A stretch of DNA of 64,000 nt from Procambarus clarkii (lineage: Eukaryota; Arthropoda; Malacostraca; Decapoda; Cambaridae): assembly GCF_040958095.1 (NCBI RefSeq), contig NC_091154.1, forward strand, positions 48,571,952-48,635,951, read 5' to 3'. This document shows, in pieces, positions 52,552 through 63,767 of the stretch (position 1 is the stretch's first letter; the number at the start of each line of letters is the position of its first letter). The notes below the pieces were generated by a model that saw nothing but the letters and a program-made list of their open reading frames with translations, did no database searches and was not told the DNA's origin. A program made the position numbers and the translations under genes.

Positions 52552-53831
52552 TCACGGCGGTCCTGGAGAGATAGGAAGTGTCAACAACAAACTAAGGACG
52601 GGAGTCGAACGATAGGCACTAGAACTGAGGCGCAACCCAGTATGGTGCAAAGCATCAAGACGGCGAAGAGTAGAAGGAGAAGCAGACGAGTAAGCAGGGC
52701 ATCCATAATTGAGCTTAGACAGGACGAGAGAGGAATGTAAAGCGAGTAGTGCACACCTACCCACTCCCCAAGAAGTATGGGACAATACCCGAAGGAGGGT
52801 AAGGGCCGACCTTACCTTACGAGATATGGGGCGACCAAGACAAACGAGTGTCAAAAATCAAACCCAAAAGCTTAGCGGAATCCTTGTACACAATGGGGTG
52901 ACCATAAAGCGATAAAGAAGGACGAAGAACGACACGCTTCCGAGTAAAAGTCATAGCACAAGTCTTAGATGTAGAAAACCTGAAGTCATGATCGGTGGCC
53001 CAAGACGACACGGCATCAATGGCAAGTTGAAGCCGGCGTTGAAGGAGAGATGAATCATCACCCTGACAGCAAAGGGTAAGATCGTCGACATAAAGAGTGG
53101 AGAAGACGCCTGAAGGAAGAGAGGAAAGAAGACCATTGAGGGCAACCAGAAAAAGAGTAGTGCTCAGAACACTACCTTGGGGCACACCTTCGTACTGCTG
53201 AAAAGAGGAAGAGAGAGCGGTACCAAGCCTCACCCGAAAGGAACGATGGGAGAGGAAGCTGCAGAGAAAGAGACGGAGATGACCACGAAGGCCAAAAGAA
53301 TGAAGTTGGGATGGAATATATTGCCAAGCAGTGTCGTAGGCCTTTTCCAGGTCAAAAAGAATGGCAACAATGGAGGTCTTTGCGGCAAAAGCAGTACGAA
53401 TATAGTCCTCCAAGTTCACCAGGGCATCTGTTGTGCTGCGGCATGTGTGGAAACCAAATTGAGAAGGGGAGAGGTGGTGATGGTGTTCTAAGAACCACAT
53501 CAGACGAACGTTAACCATATGTTCAAAGAGTTTGCAGACACAACTTGTGAGGGCAACAGGGTAAAAGTCCTTAGGAGATGTTCCTAGAGACCCTGGTTTG
53601 TGAACAGGGAGGACAACGGCATCGTGCTACTCCTCAGGGATTGACGACGACTCCTAGATCCGATTATACAGACTCAGTAAATACTGAGACGTGCATGGAG
53701 GGAGATGGCGAAGCATCTCATAATGAATGCCATCGGAGCCCGCCGACGTAGAACCACAGAGGGCCTGGGCAGACCTCAAGATAAGAGGGCCAGGGCAGAC
53801 CGAAGTTCAGAGAGAGAGAGAGAAGGGATCC
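52552..53831 (-). pseudogene. Reverse transcriptase of the I-superfamily LINE ORF2
   Basis: From right to left: RT entry region in several frames (ELRSALALL near 53800; PDGI-like region near 53735), FEHMVNVRLMWFLEHHHH, SPSQFGFHTCRSTTDALVNL, VAILFDLEKAYDTAWQYI (motif A), SSFQQYEGVPQGSVLSTTLF (motif B), FSTLYVDDLTLCCQGD (motif C, active-site YVDD) and TSKTCAMTFTRKRVVLRPS with AKLLGLIFDTRLSWSPHI. The 53518-52817 segment is one open frame; frameshifts lie on both sides. Responsible in an active element for target-primed reverse transcription. Confidence 0.9.
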
Positions 53832-55258
53832 TTAACACTTTCTGCGGATGAGGACTCCTCCCGGCGTCCTGTTTCGCCTACCCGCTCCCGCATGGTGGAC
53901 ATAAATTTATGTCCTCTTTTAAAATATTTGTATAAAATTCAAATTTAATCCGATTTACTTTGGGTTTGTTTCAAACTGCGCGCCATGAGGCTCTCTTTCT
54001 CACCACTAGGCTGCATGGTACAATAAGTTCATGAAAGGTATGGACCACTTCGATCAAATGGTATGGATCAATTTGAGTCAGATGACTCTGACTCAAATGT
54101 TGAACCTCCAGCGATTCAGTTGATTCTGAAAATCGCATGAACTACAAACTGAAACGAGTATTTTGATACCAGAATGAACACTGTATCACATAAACTGCCA
54201 TAAGTAGACTCGAACCTTCATAGATTTTTTTTTGGGTGTTGCGTGTGTCTGCATGAGTGTCCCAAACGGGTTGCAGATGGGTGACTTTAGCCGTTTATAC
54301 TGGTAATGTATTTTGTATTTTGATACCAGAATGAACACTGTATCACATAAACTGCCATAAGTAGACTCGAACCTTCATAGATTTTTTTTTGGTGTAGCGT
54401 GTGTCTGCATGAGTGTCCCAAACGGGTTGCAGCTGGGTGACTTTAGCCGTTTATACTGGTAATGCTTCCCCCATATCATGTATTATATGCATATGTTTGT
54501 CTAGGGAATTTTATTCCGATCAATGTACAACCAAAAATAACTGTGTGCAACAAGTATAAACTTGACAAACATAACAAAAGTAAAAACATTTCGTGTGTGT
54601 TTGACGCTCACTGATATGTTCCAGCGTTGTTTTATATTTGGCGCTTTTCTATCTTACGCTTTGTTGATTTTTTTTACCTACGGGCTCATAGAACATTCTA
54701 TTGTGAACACATTGACACAAAAATGAATGACGTACATAGAATAATATTGTCAGGAGAGTGAAATAAGTATAAACTTTCAAAGCGCCGTATCGCACATGTG
54801 TCGTCCCGTCACCGATACCGGGTAACAATTTCACCACTTCCCACACTATTGCGGGTGGGCCGCAATCATTATTCTACGTTTATATTCATATCACCGTGTT
54901 GGGAATTTCATTGCGAGTCCATTGATACCAAAATTAACGCTGTAGGACAAGTGTGGAGGTGATAACAATCCCAAGAGTAAAAACATTTTGTTGCTGTTGG
55001 GTGCTCACAGCGAGTCATCTTCGTAGTTATTTATTTGGTGCTGGTATTCCTATAGGTTTCGTGACTTTTTTTACTGATGTTCTTCTAGAGAATTTTATTG
55101 CAAACACGTTGGTACCAAAATGAAATATGTAACTCGAGAACTAAGGTCAGGAGAGTAAAAAGGGTATACACATTTTTGTTTTTACGCTTACGCGGCAAAA
55201 ACGCCGCGCGCACATACCGCATTTTTTTTAACCATCCCAGGGGGTGCGAAAGTGTTAA
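53832..55258. mobile_element. TTAA-2 element copy 2
   Basis: TTAA at 53832-53835 and 55255-55258 bracket 1419 bp with inverted ends CACTTTCTGC and (complement) CACTTTCGCAC, as in the copy at 43957. Inside are degenerate units marked by aattttattgcgaacac-type sequence at about 54506, 54691, 54901 and 55088, each followed by a taccaaaatgaa-like block, plus a 157-bp direct tandem duplication (54150-54465) with tcacataaactgccataagt. It interrupts the pre-RT part of the I-superfamily LINE. No protein is encoded. Confidence 0.85.
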
Positions 55259-55549
55259 AGGGAAGGCAAAGATGAGTACAGAAATCCAAAGGACAAGATT
55301 CAAGGACAGGCTTACGAAGAAGGAAAGATTGGGGAAGATGAAAACCAGAACAGAAGAAAAGTGGGAACCCAGTTCGGTAGCGACCTGCAACGGGTTCGCC
55401 ACAAGAGTACCACAGAAGTGAAAGACCGGTGAGACATCGGGAACGAACTTACCTGCTATCTTGCGGATACGCTTCCAGATCTGTGGTAGAGGAGTTTCGA
55501 ACGCAATGGTGGAGACATAAGATGCCCAACATTCACGTTTAGCTGTACG

Positions 55550-56562
55550 GATGGCCCTATGGGCCACCGCACTCGCCTTCCAAAATAAAAGAAAAGATTC
55601 GGCCGTCTGCTGGAGGCGGTCTCTTCCAGGCTGCACGCTTACAGCGGACAGCCCGAGCACAGTCTTTATTCCACCAGGGAATGCACTTCCGTGGGCCGCG
55701 AGAGGAAGAATGAGGAATACAGCAAAGGGCAGCGTAAAAAACGGTGTCATAAAAAAGGAGGAGAGAGCGAGGGAGGGGCAGAAGGGAGAGGTCAGAGAGA
55801 GCAGCACTAAGGGTAAATAGGTTCCAGTCTGCCTTAGCAAACTGCCACCTAGAAAAGGAGAGGGGAGGGTGAAAAGAGAAAAAGGCAACAAGGATGGGGA
55901 AATGGTCACTGCCATGGAGGTCATCAAGAACCTGCAACATGAAATCTAAATAAAGAGAAGACGAGCACAGAGAAAGATCAAGACAGGAAAGGGTGCGAGT
56001 CCGAGAATCCAAATGCGTAGGCTCACAAGAATTCAGAAGAGACAGGGAAGAAGAGAGGATGAACGGCTCAAGAAGGCAACCCCGGGTGTTCGTCAGAACA
56101 TCACCCCAAAGGGAATGACGAGTATTGAAATCACCTAGCAGGAGCACAGGCTCCGGCAAGGAGTCCAGGTGTTTCAGATCAGGAAGAGAAAGCGGGACAC
56201 TCGGGGGAGATAAATGGAACAAACAGTGTACCATTTCCTCACAAAGATACGAGCAGTAGAACAATGGAGAGGCGAAGGAAAAAGTAAAGGGACAAAGGGA
56301 ACATCAGAGCGAATCAAGAGAGCAGAAGAGTTAGGAGCCCCAGCAATAGCTGGGGGGGGGGGGGGGAAGAGAAAGGAATAGCCACGAAGCGATCAGGATG
56401 AGCACCAAGTATCGGCTTCTGGAGACAGACACAAAGAGGCGAAAACTGTGAAATCAGAAGCTGGAGTTTGAGGAAATTGGCGTAATAACCATGAACATTC
56501 CATTGAAGAATAGACATCGACGAGAAGAAGAAGGACAGGAACAGAGAACAACTAAGAAACAA
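55550..56562 (-). pseudogene. APE endonuclease of the I-superfamily LINE ORF2
   Basis: Start MSILQWNVHGYYANFLKLQL is the typical N-terminus (WN...GY..N...L) of APE endonucleases. After a gap with a frameshift it continues DSLPEPVLLLGDFNTRHSLW (GDFN), SLLNSCEPTHLDSRTRTLSC with LDLSLCSSSL and LDDLHGSDHFPILV (SDH, catalytic His). The usual Glu of the QE motif near residue 35 appears as QKP, and a G run at 56351-56366 disrupts the frame. So catalytic residues are partly lost. Confidence 0.87.
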
Positions 56563-56699
56563 AGGCGAAAAGGGAACATAGCACGTTAAAGAAGCGCAGG
56601 ATCAAGGTCAGCGAAGTCAGGGTTAGGGGGCATAGGTAAACTGAGTAAAGAAGGAGGGAATGTAGCTAGAGGACCAACCAGGGGCAGATGAGTAGGGAC

Positions 56700-58383
56700 C
56701 GGAGGAGGAAGAAGGGGGGATAACTGAGGGTCAAGGACAGCAGCAGGAGGGTCAGAAAGCAGTAGGGGGGTGAGGAAGAAAGCGAAGCCTTTTTACCCGC
56801 CGGGGAGGAGGAAGGAGAGGAGCCAGGCTTACGCTTCTGCTTCAAAGAGACAGGTGTCCCAGCAGCTACGTACTGGGCAATGGATTCCAGCGTCTCAACA
56901 GGAGAAGCTGAACGAGAACATACACGACAACCGTTGGGAGAGCGATGAACATCAGCCCGTACTGACGGGTGGCATGGAGAGCCAATAGAAGGAGGAGAAG
57001 GATGGGAAGGAGAATCGGAGGGAGACGAGGAAGAAGACACAGGAGACATGACAGACCAGGCAGAAGGAAGGGGAACCCCAGAGGACCAGCAGGGGGTCCC
57101 TTCGGGACAGAACTCAAAGGAACAGATGAGGGGGCAGTGGGTGTATCAGGGTCCATGGCCCGGAAACGGTTTTGAGTCTGAGGAAGGTGGGAAGGACGAG
57201 GAGAGGAAGAGCGCAACACGCAAGCATAAGAGACGTTAGCATAGGGTGGGAGCTGACTAACCTGGCACCCCGCATCAGGAAAAGATAAACGCTCCCGGTG
57301 CTTCAAGTTGAGGACGGCCGCCTCAAGCTTGTAATGTATACACGCATGGGAGAAGGTAGGGTGGGCCTCACCGCAACTGAGACAGAGAGCCTGGGGAGAA
57401 GTGCACTCCAACTTAGAGTGACCTTTGCCCCCACACAAAGGACAGAGAGAGACAGTTCCAGAGCAGCGGAAGGCACCATGCCCAAACCTCCAGCACTTGT
57501 TGCAGAGCCGAGGAGAAAGAATGTACTCCTGGACAGAGCACCTGGCACCAGCAAGATTGACAGAGGGCGGAAGGGTCCTACTATCAAAGGTAATCTTCAC
57601 AACCCGAAGGGGCTGACGGCGACGACCACAAGGGGGACGAGTAAACATGTCTACTTGGAGGACAGAATGGCCTTGTGCGTCGAGGTTATGCCGAATATCA
57701 TCATGGCAGTCCTGCAGATTCCGAACACCGGTTGCAACATCGGGCGGGAGGAGAATAGTGCCAACACTGGCATTCAACCGAGCGTTCTTTGAGACCTGAA
57801 CAGGGGTCTCGCCAAAGCAGGATAAGGCAGCCAAGCGGGAAGCTGCATCCTGAGAAGGAGCAGCAACAACACGTGTACCGAGACAAGTGGGGTTGAAGGT
57901 AACAGAGGCATCTACAGAATCAACAAAATGCCTATGGAGGAGAAATCGTCAGGAGGCATAGAATCAAGAGGGAGGAGATCAAGGTATTTGGCCTACAAAG
58001 CGGGACCAAACAAGGCCTGATACGCATCAGTACAGGATGGAATTGAGCGAGTGCGGCCATGGCGCGGATGGCGTTTAGAACCCCCAGAGAGAGAGGGGTT
58101 AAAAGGTGCAGTAGTCACAACGAGAGACTGAGCCGCGCCAGGGGACGAAGTAGTCACCACTGGGGGCTTGTGGCTCGACCCAACCACAGAGGAGGGAGGG
58201 GAGCCGAGGGGAGAAGTCAGGAAGGTCAAAGGAGGAACAAGGTCGGGGCCCAATGCAGCGGGGGGCTACAGAGCCCGGTCTTCCAATACAGTCCGATTCA
58301 GGGGCTTGGTCGCCCACCCCACGAGCCTGAGAGGGTACAAGAGGAACATTCAAAGCCATAAAGACAGAAAGAAACATTTTCAT
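56700..58383 (-). pseudogene. ORF1 (gag-like, three zinc knuckles) of the I-superfamily LINE
   Basis: The frame 56866-57834 reads ALSCFGETPVQVSKNARLNA and GTILLPPDVATGVRNLQDCH, then knuckles CNKCWRFGHGAFRC and CPLCGGKGHSKLEC (both CX2CX4HX4C) and CLSCGEAHPTFSHAC. This is the RNA-binding, gag-like ORF1 protein of I and related LINEs. The N-terminal part lies in other frames (57993-58383, with GRTRSIPSCTDAYQALFGPA), so at least one frameshift exists. The Ser/Pro-rich C-terminal stretch extends to about 56700. Confidence 0.85.
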
Positions 58384-59214
58384 TCACGAAAGTGTCCCCA
58401 TACCCACCATGGAGCCACAATTAGAGGCAGGACACCCAACGAGAAGCTATCGCCAATCATGCCGGGCCCCCCCTAGGGGTGCGTTGTGAGTATACGCCCC
58501 ACAAACGCCACCTTAAGAACTGTCAGTCTGTCGAGATCGGGTTCAGTGACGAAAGGGGGAGTGACAATAAAAGGTTTCCCTCGCTCGAGACGTTGGGTAC
58601 TACAGTTCTACGGGTGCAAGAACATGCCTCCTCAAACACCCGGGCGTCAAAACAAAAGGTCAAAAGAATGATCAAAACAGGCACAAGGTCAGCAGGAAAT
58701 GACAACGAGAGAGGAGAAGAGGGGGGGGGGGAGAAAAACGAAACAAACGAAAAAGGAAAAGGCGTCCAGCAAAATTTGTGAGGACAGCAGCAGGAGCACA
58801 AGGCTACAAAACTACAGGGGACCGTCCTAAGAAGGAGCACATTCTGGCAGCTGCCAACCAAGCCCCTCTACGGCAACAACGAGCTGGACAGGGAGGGGGT
58901 ATTACAGAAGAGCCTGAGTGTGATAATGACTGTGTACAAAGTTCAAATATCAATGAATCAATGCTGTTCACGATGTTCACAGCACTAGCCACAGCATTAT
59001 TTCGTCCATCTAGGAATTTTCAAACGACTTCTTATGTTACTTTACAAAATAAATTTTTGGTTAATTATTCATTTACACGATTTAGTGACCAGGATTGTGA
59101 TAATAGCAGGAGTGTGGTGATAATTAGTGCTGTGCATAGTATTGTGGGAGGAGGAATTTTGGTGAGGAGGGAGGGAATGCAGATAGCGTCACTGTGTGGC
59201 AACCACTCTTGAGG

Positions 59215-59485
59215 TTATCTTGGTTATCTTGAGATGATTTCGGGGCTTTTTTTAGTGTCCCCGCGGCCCGGTCCTCGACCAGGCCTCCACCCCCAGGAAG
59301 CAGCCCGTGACAGCTGACTAACACCTAGGTACCTATTTTACTGCTAGGTAACAGGGGCATAGGGTGAAAGAAACTCTGCCCATTGTTTCTCGCCGGCGCC
59401 TGGGATCGAACCCAGGACCACAGGATCACAAGTCCAGCGTGCTGTCTGCTCGGCCGACCGGCTCCCATGTTCGGCCGACCGACTC
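59215..59485 (-). mobile_element. tRNA-derived SINE (family II), complete head
   Basis: On the minus strand it begins near 59468 with gagccggtcggccgagcaga, which would be the A-box region, and has a canonical B box GGTTCGATCCC at about 59403-59413, then a body (ggcgccggcgagaaacaatg ... gctgtcacgggctgcttcct) and a tail ggcctggtcgaggaccgggc ... atcatctcaagataaccaag. The tail resembles the 3' end of the LINE fragment at 63420-63492. It lies in TTAA-1 copy F; short gttatcttg repeats at 59213-59230 mark its 3' junction. Not a functional tRNA gene: no clover-leaf acceptor stem can be formed. Confidence 0.85.
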
Positions 59486-59877
59486 TTGTTTTGCTCACCA
59501 TACTGTACTAGTTTAGTGGTTCACTATGGTGAACATACATGTACATGGGTGTATATACAATGTGTATATATACCATGTACATATATGTGTAGTATTGTGG
59601 GAGGAGAAATTTTGGTGGGGAGAGGGAGAAGATTGAGGTAGCATCACTGTGTGTGGCAGCCACTCTTGTTTTGCACACCATACTAGCCTAATGGTTCGCT
59701 ATGATAAACACATATGTACATGGATATATACAATGTGTGTGTGTATATAGTGTAATAACAGCAACCGGAGTATGTTAGGAGGAGCCATTTTGGTGAGGGT
59801 GGTGGCGTCATACTCGTAGCGTCGTCTGCTGGATGCTGTGTGATTTCTCATGCAGTGTATTAGTGCACAGTGGCACC

Positions 59878-62212
59878 TCGACTTACGATTGCCCCGACTT
59901 AAGATAATTTCGAGTTACGATGTAAATTTCATCGAAAAATGCGACTTGACATACGATGGTGTCATCGACTAACGATATTTGTTGGTACACGTTCGGGTCG
60001 ACCGAGCCCGTGGTTCCTGGTCACGCGGGCCGAACTGTCTCAGTTTACTACAGCTGCCCGCTTAGTGACGATCGCACCAATAAGAAATTCCACTTTTGTG
60101 GTGTTTTTTGCTTTTTGAACATAAAAGTAATTATTATTATAATGTATCACGCCATGAGTCCCAGGAAAGTCAGTGGTAAGGTTCAACATATGAAAACCCA
60201 TGTAAGGATGACCATAGAGCAGAAACAAGACATCATTCATAAATATGAAGATGGTGTGCGGGATGTTGAACTAACTAGGCAGTACAACAAATCTCAGTCA
60301 ATGATATCCACCATACTTGCTAAGAAAAAGGACATTATGAGTGCTAAAGTGGCAAAAGGCATATCAATAATCACGAAACATAGAACACAAACACTTGAGG
60401 ATGTTGAACAGTTATTATTAATTTGGATACACAACAAGAACTTAGCGGGTGATAGCGTCTTGGAGGCCATCATTTGTGAAAAGGCAAGAAAATTGCTTAA
60501 AGACCTTTTAAAGAAAACCCCTGAACGAGTGATGCAGAAGCGAAAGAGTTTAAGACGAGCAGGGGATGGTTTGAGAAATTTAGAAAATGAAGTGGAATTC
60601 ATAGTGTTGTGAGGCATGGGGAGGCTGCCAGTGCAGACAAACCAGCGGCTGAAAGATTCATTGGCGAATTTAAAGATTTTGTGCAGAGTGAGGCATACTT
60701 ACCACAACAAGTGTTTAATTGTGACGAGACAGGGCTATTCTGGAAAAGACTGCCAAAGAAAACATACATTACCAAGGAGGAGAAGTCAATGCCCGGACAC
60801 AAGCCTATGAAAGATCGATTTACTCTTGTGTTGTGTGGTAATCTGAGTGGGGATTGAAAATTAAACCCTTGCTTGTGTATCATTCTGAAAATCCAAGGGT
60901 TTTCAAAAAATATAATGTGCAGAAACACAAAATGTGTGTGATGTGGAAGGCTAATGCTAAGGCATGGGTGACTAGGCAATTTTTTACGGAGTGGGTGAAT
61001 GAGGTGGTGTGCCCTGCCATCAAAAAATATTTGCAGGAGAACAGTTTGCCACTCAAGGCCCTGCTTCTCCTCGACAATGCTCCTTCCCATCCTCCAGGCT
61101 TGGAGGATCCATTGATGAAGGAATTTAGCTTTGTTACAATAAAGTTCCTTCCTCCCAACACCACTCCTCTACTTCAGCCTATGGACCAGAAAATCATTGC
61201 CAATTTTAAGAAACTTTATGAAAGGGCACTTTTCTGTAGATGCGTCGAAGTGACGGATGCCACACAACTCGCCCTCAAAGAGTTCTGGAAAAACCATTTT
61301 AACATTTATAGTGCTTTAAAACTTGTTGCCAAAGCCTGGCAAGAAGTGACTGTAAAACCATGATCTCTGGCTGGAGAAAACTGTGGCCTGAAAGTGTTGC
61401 AGAACGAGACTTTCAGGGTTTGAGCATGAACCTGAAGTGCCTCTTGAGAAAATTGTTTCTCTGGGTCGGCAATTATGTTTGGAGTTGGATGGTGCTGATG
61501 TGGAGGAGTTGGTGGAAGAACACAACGAAGAACTGACCACTGAAGAACTCCAAGCCCTTCAAAAGGAGCAGCAAGAAGAGGCAGCTGAGGAAATTTCTTC
61601 AGGGGAGGATGTGCCAGTACAGAATGTCCCTTCCTCAACAATTAAGAAAATGTGTGCAATATGGGAAGAATTGCAAACCTTTGCTGAAACAACTCACCCA
61701 AATCAAGTTGCAGTAGGCCGTTGCCTTAACCTATTCAATGACATTGTGGTGCATCACTACAGACAAATATTAAAACGAAGAGAAAAACAAATGTCTCTTG
61801 ACAGATTTGTAGTGACACAAACAAGCAGTGAACCACAACCAGGTCCTAGTGGTATCCAGGCAAAATGCAGGAGAGAGATCACTCCAGAGAAAACATCACT
61901 GCCTGATGTCATAATTGGAAGGGGACTCCCCTTCCAAACAGTAACACCTCTCCACCTCCCCCTCATCACCATCTTCCATACGCTATCAGGAGTCCTCCAT
62001 AAAGGTAAGATAAACATATGTACTGTATTGTAGTTAGAAAAAAAAATTGTATTCAGCATAAAATGTATTTGTAAGTTAATATTTTGGAGGGTGGGGAACG
62101 GATTAATTCAATTCCCTTTATTTCTTGTGGAAAAAATCGCTTCAACTTACGATATTTCGACTTACGATCCATCTCTGGGAACGGATTACCATCTTAAGTC
62201 GAGGACCCACTG
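59878..62212 (+). mobile_element. Tigger (pogo-type) element, nearly full length
   Basis: Inverted ends CAGTGGCACCTCGACTTACG and (complement) CAGTGGGTCCTCGACTTAAG. The right flank is TA (62213-62214); the left flank reads CA, a mutated TA. It is 2335 bp long, the usual size of a Tigger with a single transposase gene, here frameshifted. The last 120 bp with cttacgatatttcgacttac and ggaacggattaccat mirror the left end (cgagttacgatgtaaattt). It interrupts TTAA-1 copy F. Confidence 0.92.
60154..62033 (+). pseudogene. Tigger transposase with frameshifts
   Basis: Likely start MSPRKVSGKVQHMKTHVRMT. Domains: CENP-B-like helix-turn-helix (TIEQKQDIIHKYEDGVRDVE), second DNA-binding domain (GDSVLEAIICEKARKLLKDL), then after a frameshift near 60530 the DDE core: QVFNCDETGLFWKRLPKKTY (first Asp), stop and frameshift at 60855, KALLLLDNAPSHPPGLEDP (second Asp), FLPPNTTPLLQPMDQKIIAN (third Asp), and after another break near 61370 a C-terminal acidic part (GADVEELVEEHNEELTTEEL; DRFVVTQTSSEPQPGPSG). 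All three catalytic Asp are present but at least three frame breaks prevent an intact enzyme. An earlier in-frame Met at 59956 lies in the terminal non-coding part and is unlikely. Confidence 0.9.
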
Positions 62213-63284
62213 TATGATGGCCACTATCCTGTTTTGACACAATACCGGCTTACTTGCATAATTATGGTGAATAAAACATGTAGATATGTATACATAACGT
62301 GTGTAAATAGTGTAATAAAAACAATAACAGTATGGTGGGAGGAGGAATGTTGGCGAGCAAGGTGTTGGAGGAGTGAAGGAGGGCTGGCTGGGTAGGGTAA
62401 CTCACACTCGAGTGGATAGCACAAAATACTGAATGGGTTGGTAGCACAAGGTGGGATATTATGAAGAAGAAATTAGGTGTTTCAGAGTTCTTCTGTTGAA
62501 TAACACATAGGTTGGACAATTTTTTAATTCATTAGGGAGCAAGTTACATATATTTGGCTCTTTTTTTATTTGCATGGCATGTTTACATAGATTTAGTCTA
62601 ACTCGGGGAATATCGGAGATATTTATTTCTGGTATGATACAGGGTAAACACTGTAACTCATAATTAATAATTGCTACTGTACAATATACAGTACTGTACT
62701 GTTATTTAAAAAAAAAAAGTAATTGCCTACCTTTTTATATTTGTTCTGCGTGTGTTGATGGTGAATGCATAGTGTATGATACTGTATAGTGTGTAAATAG
62801 ATTGTAAATATAAATAAATTAGCATGATACATTGGAAATATGTGTGGGATATGTGTATACGTGTCATGCAGATAACACAGTGTCTTGGGACAGTACGGAT
62901 GTTCTACTGCCATAATATAGTGTACGTGTTCATTATACATAGGATTGGCACGAAAAAACAAATAAAATGTATTTGGAACTGTGCGCAAAAAATGAACAAA
63001 AATATATTCGTGGCAACTCGCGAATCTTGAGCCGGGTGCCCTACTGGCTCCGGGAGCGTACGCCACGGGTGACCGCGGATTGATGATATCACGCGCAAAC
63101 TTATGGACCCCGTAGCAGTTAAAGTAAGTACAATTTCGACTTTTTGTTAACATATCCATACTCAGGAAAGGGTTTTTTGACACTTTCAAAAAAACAAAGA
63201 ATTTTTTTTCCAGAGAATTTATTTCCTGAGCACTGGGGGGAAGGGGGGTTGCTGTATTTGGAAGCCGAGCAGCCCAGTGGTTAA

Positions 63285-63495
63285 TAACACCGAATTTTTT
63301 ACCAGTAACTGTTACATTGTTTCTTACAAACACCTCCAAAGGATACCTGATCAACCAGGCTGTGACTTATACATAAGGCTGCGAGCACCCACATCCAACA
63401 GCCTGGTTGACTAGTCCAGCAACGAGGAGGCCTGGTTGACGACCAGGCCGCGGGGTCGCTAAGCCCAAAATCATCTCAAGGTAACCAAGATACAT
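63285..63495 (+). repeat. 3' end of a LINE-D-type element
   Basis: gatcaaccaggctgtgactt, aacagcctggttgactagtc, gaggcctggttgacgaccag and ccaaaatcatctcaaggtaa match the order seen at the end of the LINE at 34700-34850 (accaaccaggctgtggtggg, cagcctggtggaccaaactc, ggcctcgggccaggcttggg). The last 70 bp resemble the tail of the family II SINE. No coding frame remains. Confidence 0.7.
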
Positions 63496-63584
63496 ACAAT
63501 ATAAAGATTTAATATCATTATGAACCAATTTTCCAACTCGTCTATTCATTATACAGCATCTTAAAATTAAGGCTTTCTTAACTC

Positions 63585-63767
63585 TTAACCTCTGGGCTGC
63601 TCTGGGGTATATGGCCTTCAACATCCACAGGTGCAACAAAAAAAAATATAATTATTTTGTCTTATAAAAGTGTTCATTTGTGTTCCCTGATCACAGTAAA
63701 AATAATAAAAAAAATCATAGATTTTGGCCGCAATAGAGCAGGGTAGTCTGGCAAAAAAAACAGCGTT
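63585..63767 (+). mobile_element. TTAA-1 element copy G, left end only
   Basis: TTAA at 63585-63588 then cctctgggctgctctggggt, catccacaggtgcaacaaaa, gtgttccctgatcacagtaa and ggccgcaatagagcagggta, the same left-end blocks as copies B-D. It breaks off near 63767, where another repeat begins. Confidence 0.75.

Larger units (their letters stand above)
51144..58898 (-). mobile_element. I-superfamily LINE with 14-bp target duplication, near full length
   Basis: The element is bounded by direct repeats GTATTACAGAAGAG at 51130-51143 and 58899-58912, which lie in TTAA-1 copy F. On the minus strand: 5' UTR (58898-58384), ORF1 with three zinc knuckles, ORF2 with APE, RT and RNase H, a zinc knuckle and a short (TTAC)n-like 3' end at 51144. 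It is interrupted by TTAA-2 copy 2 (53832-55258) and by a SINE (51393-51573). The RT-RNase H arrangement places it in the I superfamily; I cannot name the clade without alignment. Coding parts contain frameshifts. Confidence 0.9.
50806..63284 (-). mobile_element. TTAA-1 element copy F, expanded to 12.5 kb by nested insertions
   Basis: TTAA at 50806-50809 and 63281-63284. Own sequence: 50810-51143, 58899-59214, 59486-59877 and 62213-63280, corresponding block by block to copy E (ctcccgcggctacatggggt near 50900; tagtattacagaagag; ttgttttgctcaccatac; tacgtgttcattatacatag near 62925; agcagcccagtgg end). Nested inside are the I-superfamily LINE 51144-58898, a tRNA-SINE and a Tigger element. Its ends are diverged (CCTCTCAACTGTGC and inverted CCACTGGGCTGC). 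Units with atggtgaa-type motifs are visible near 59520, 59700 and 62260. Confidence 0.82.

Noticed and set aside
58099..58861. Several plus-strand frames of 60-190 residues between 56.7 and 59.2 kb
   Set aside because: They lie opposite the ORF1 and 5' UTR of the I-superfamily LINE and have no recognisable domain. The minus strand carries the zinc-knuckle protein.
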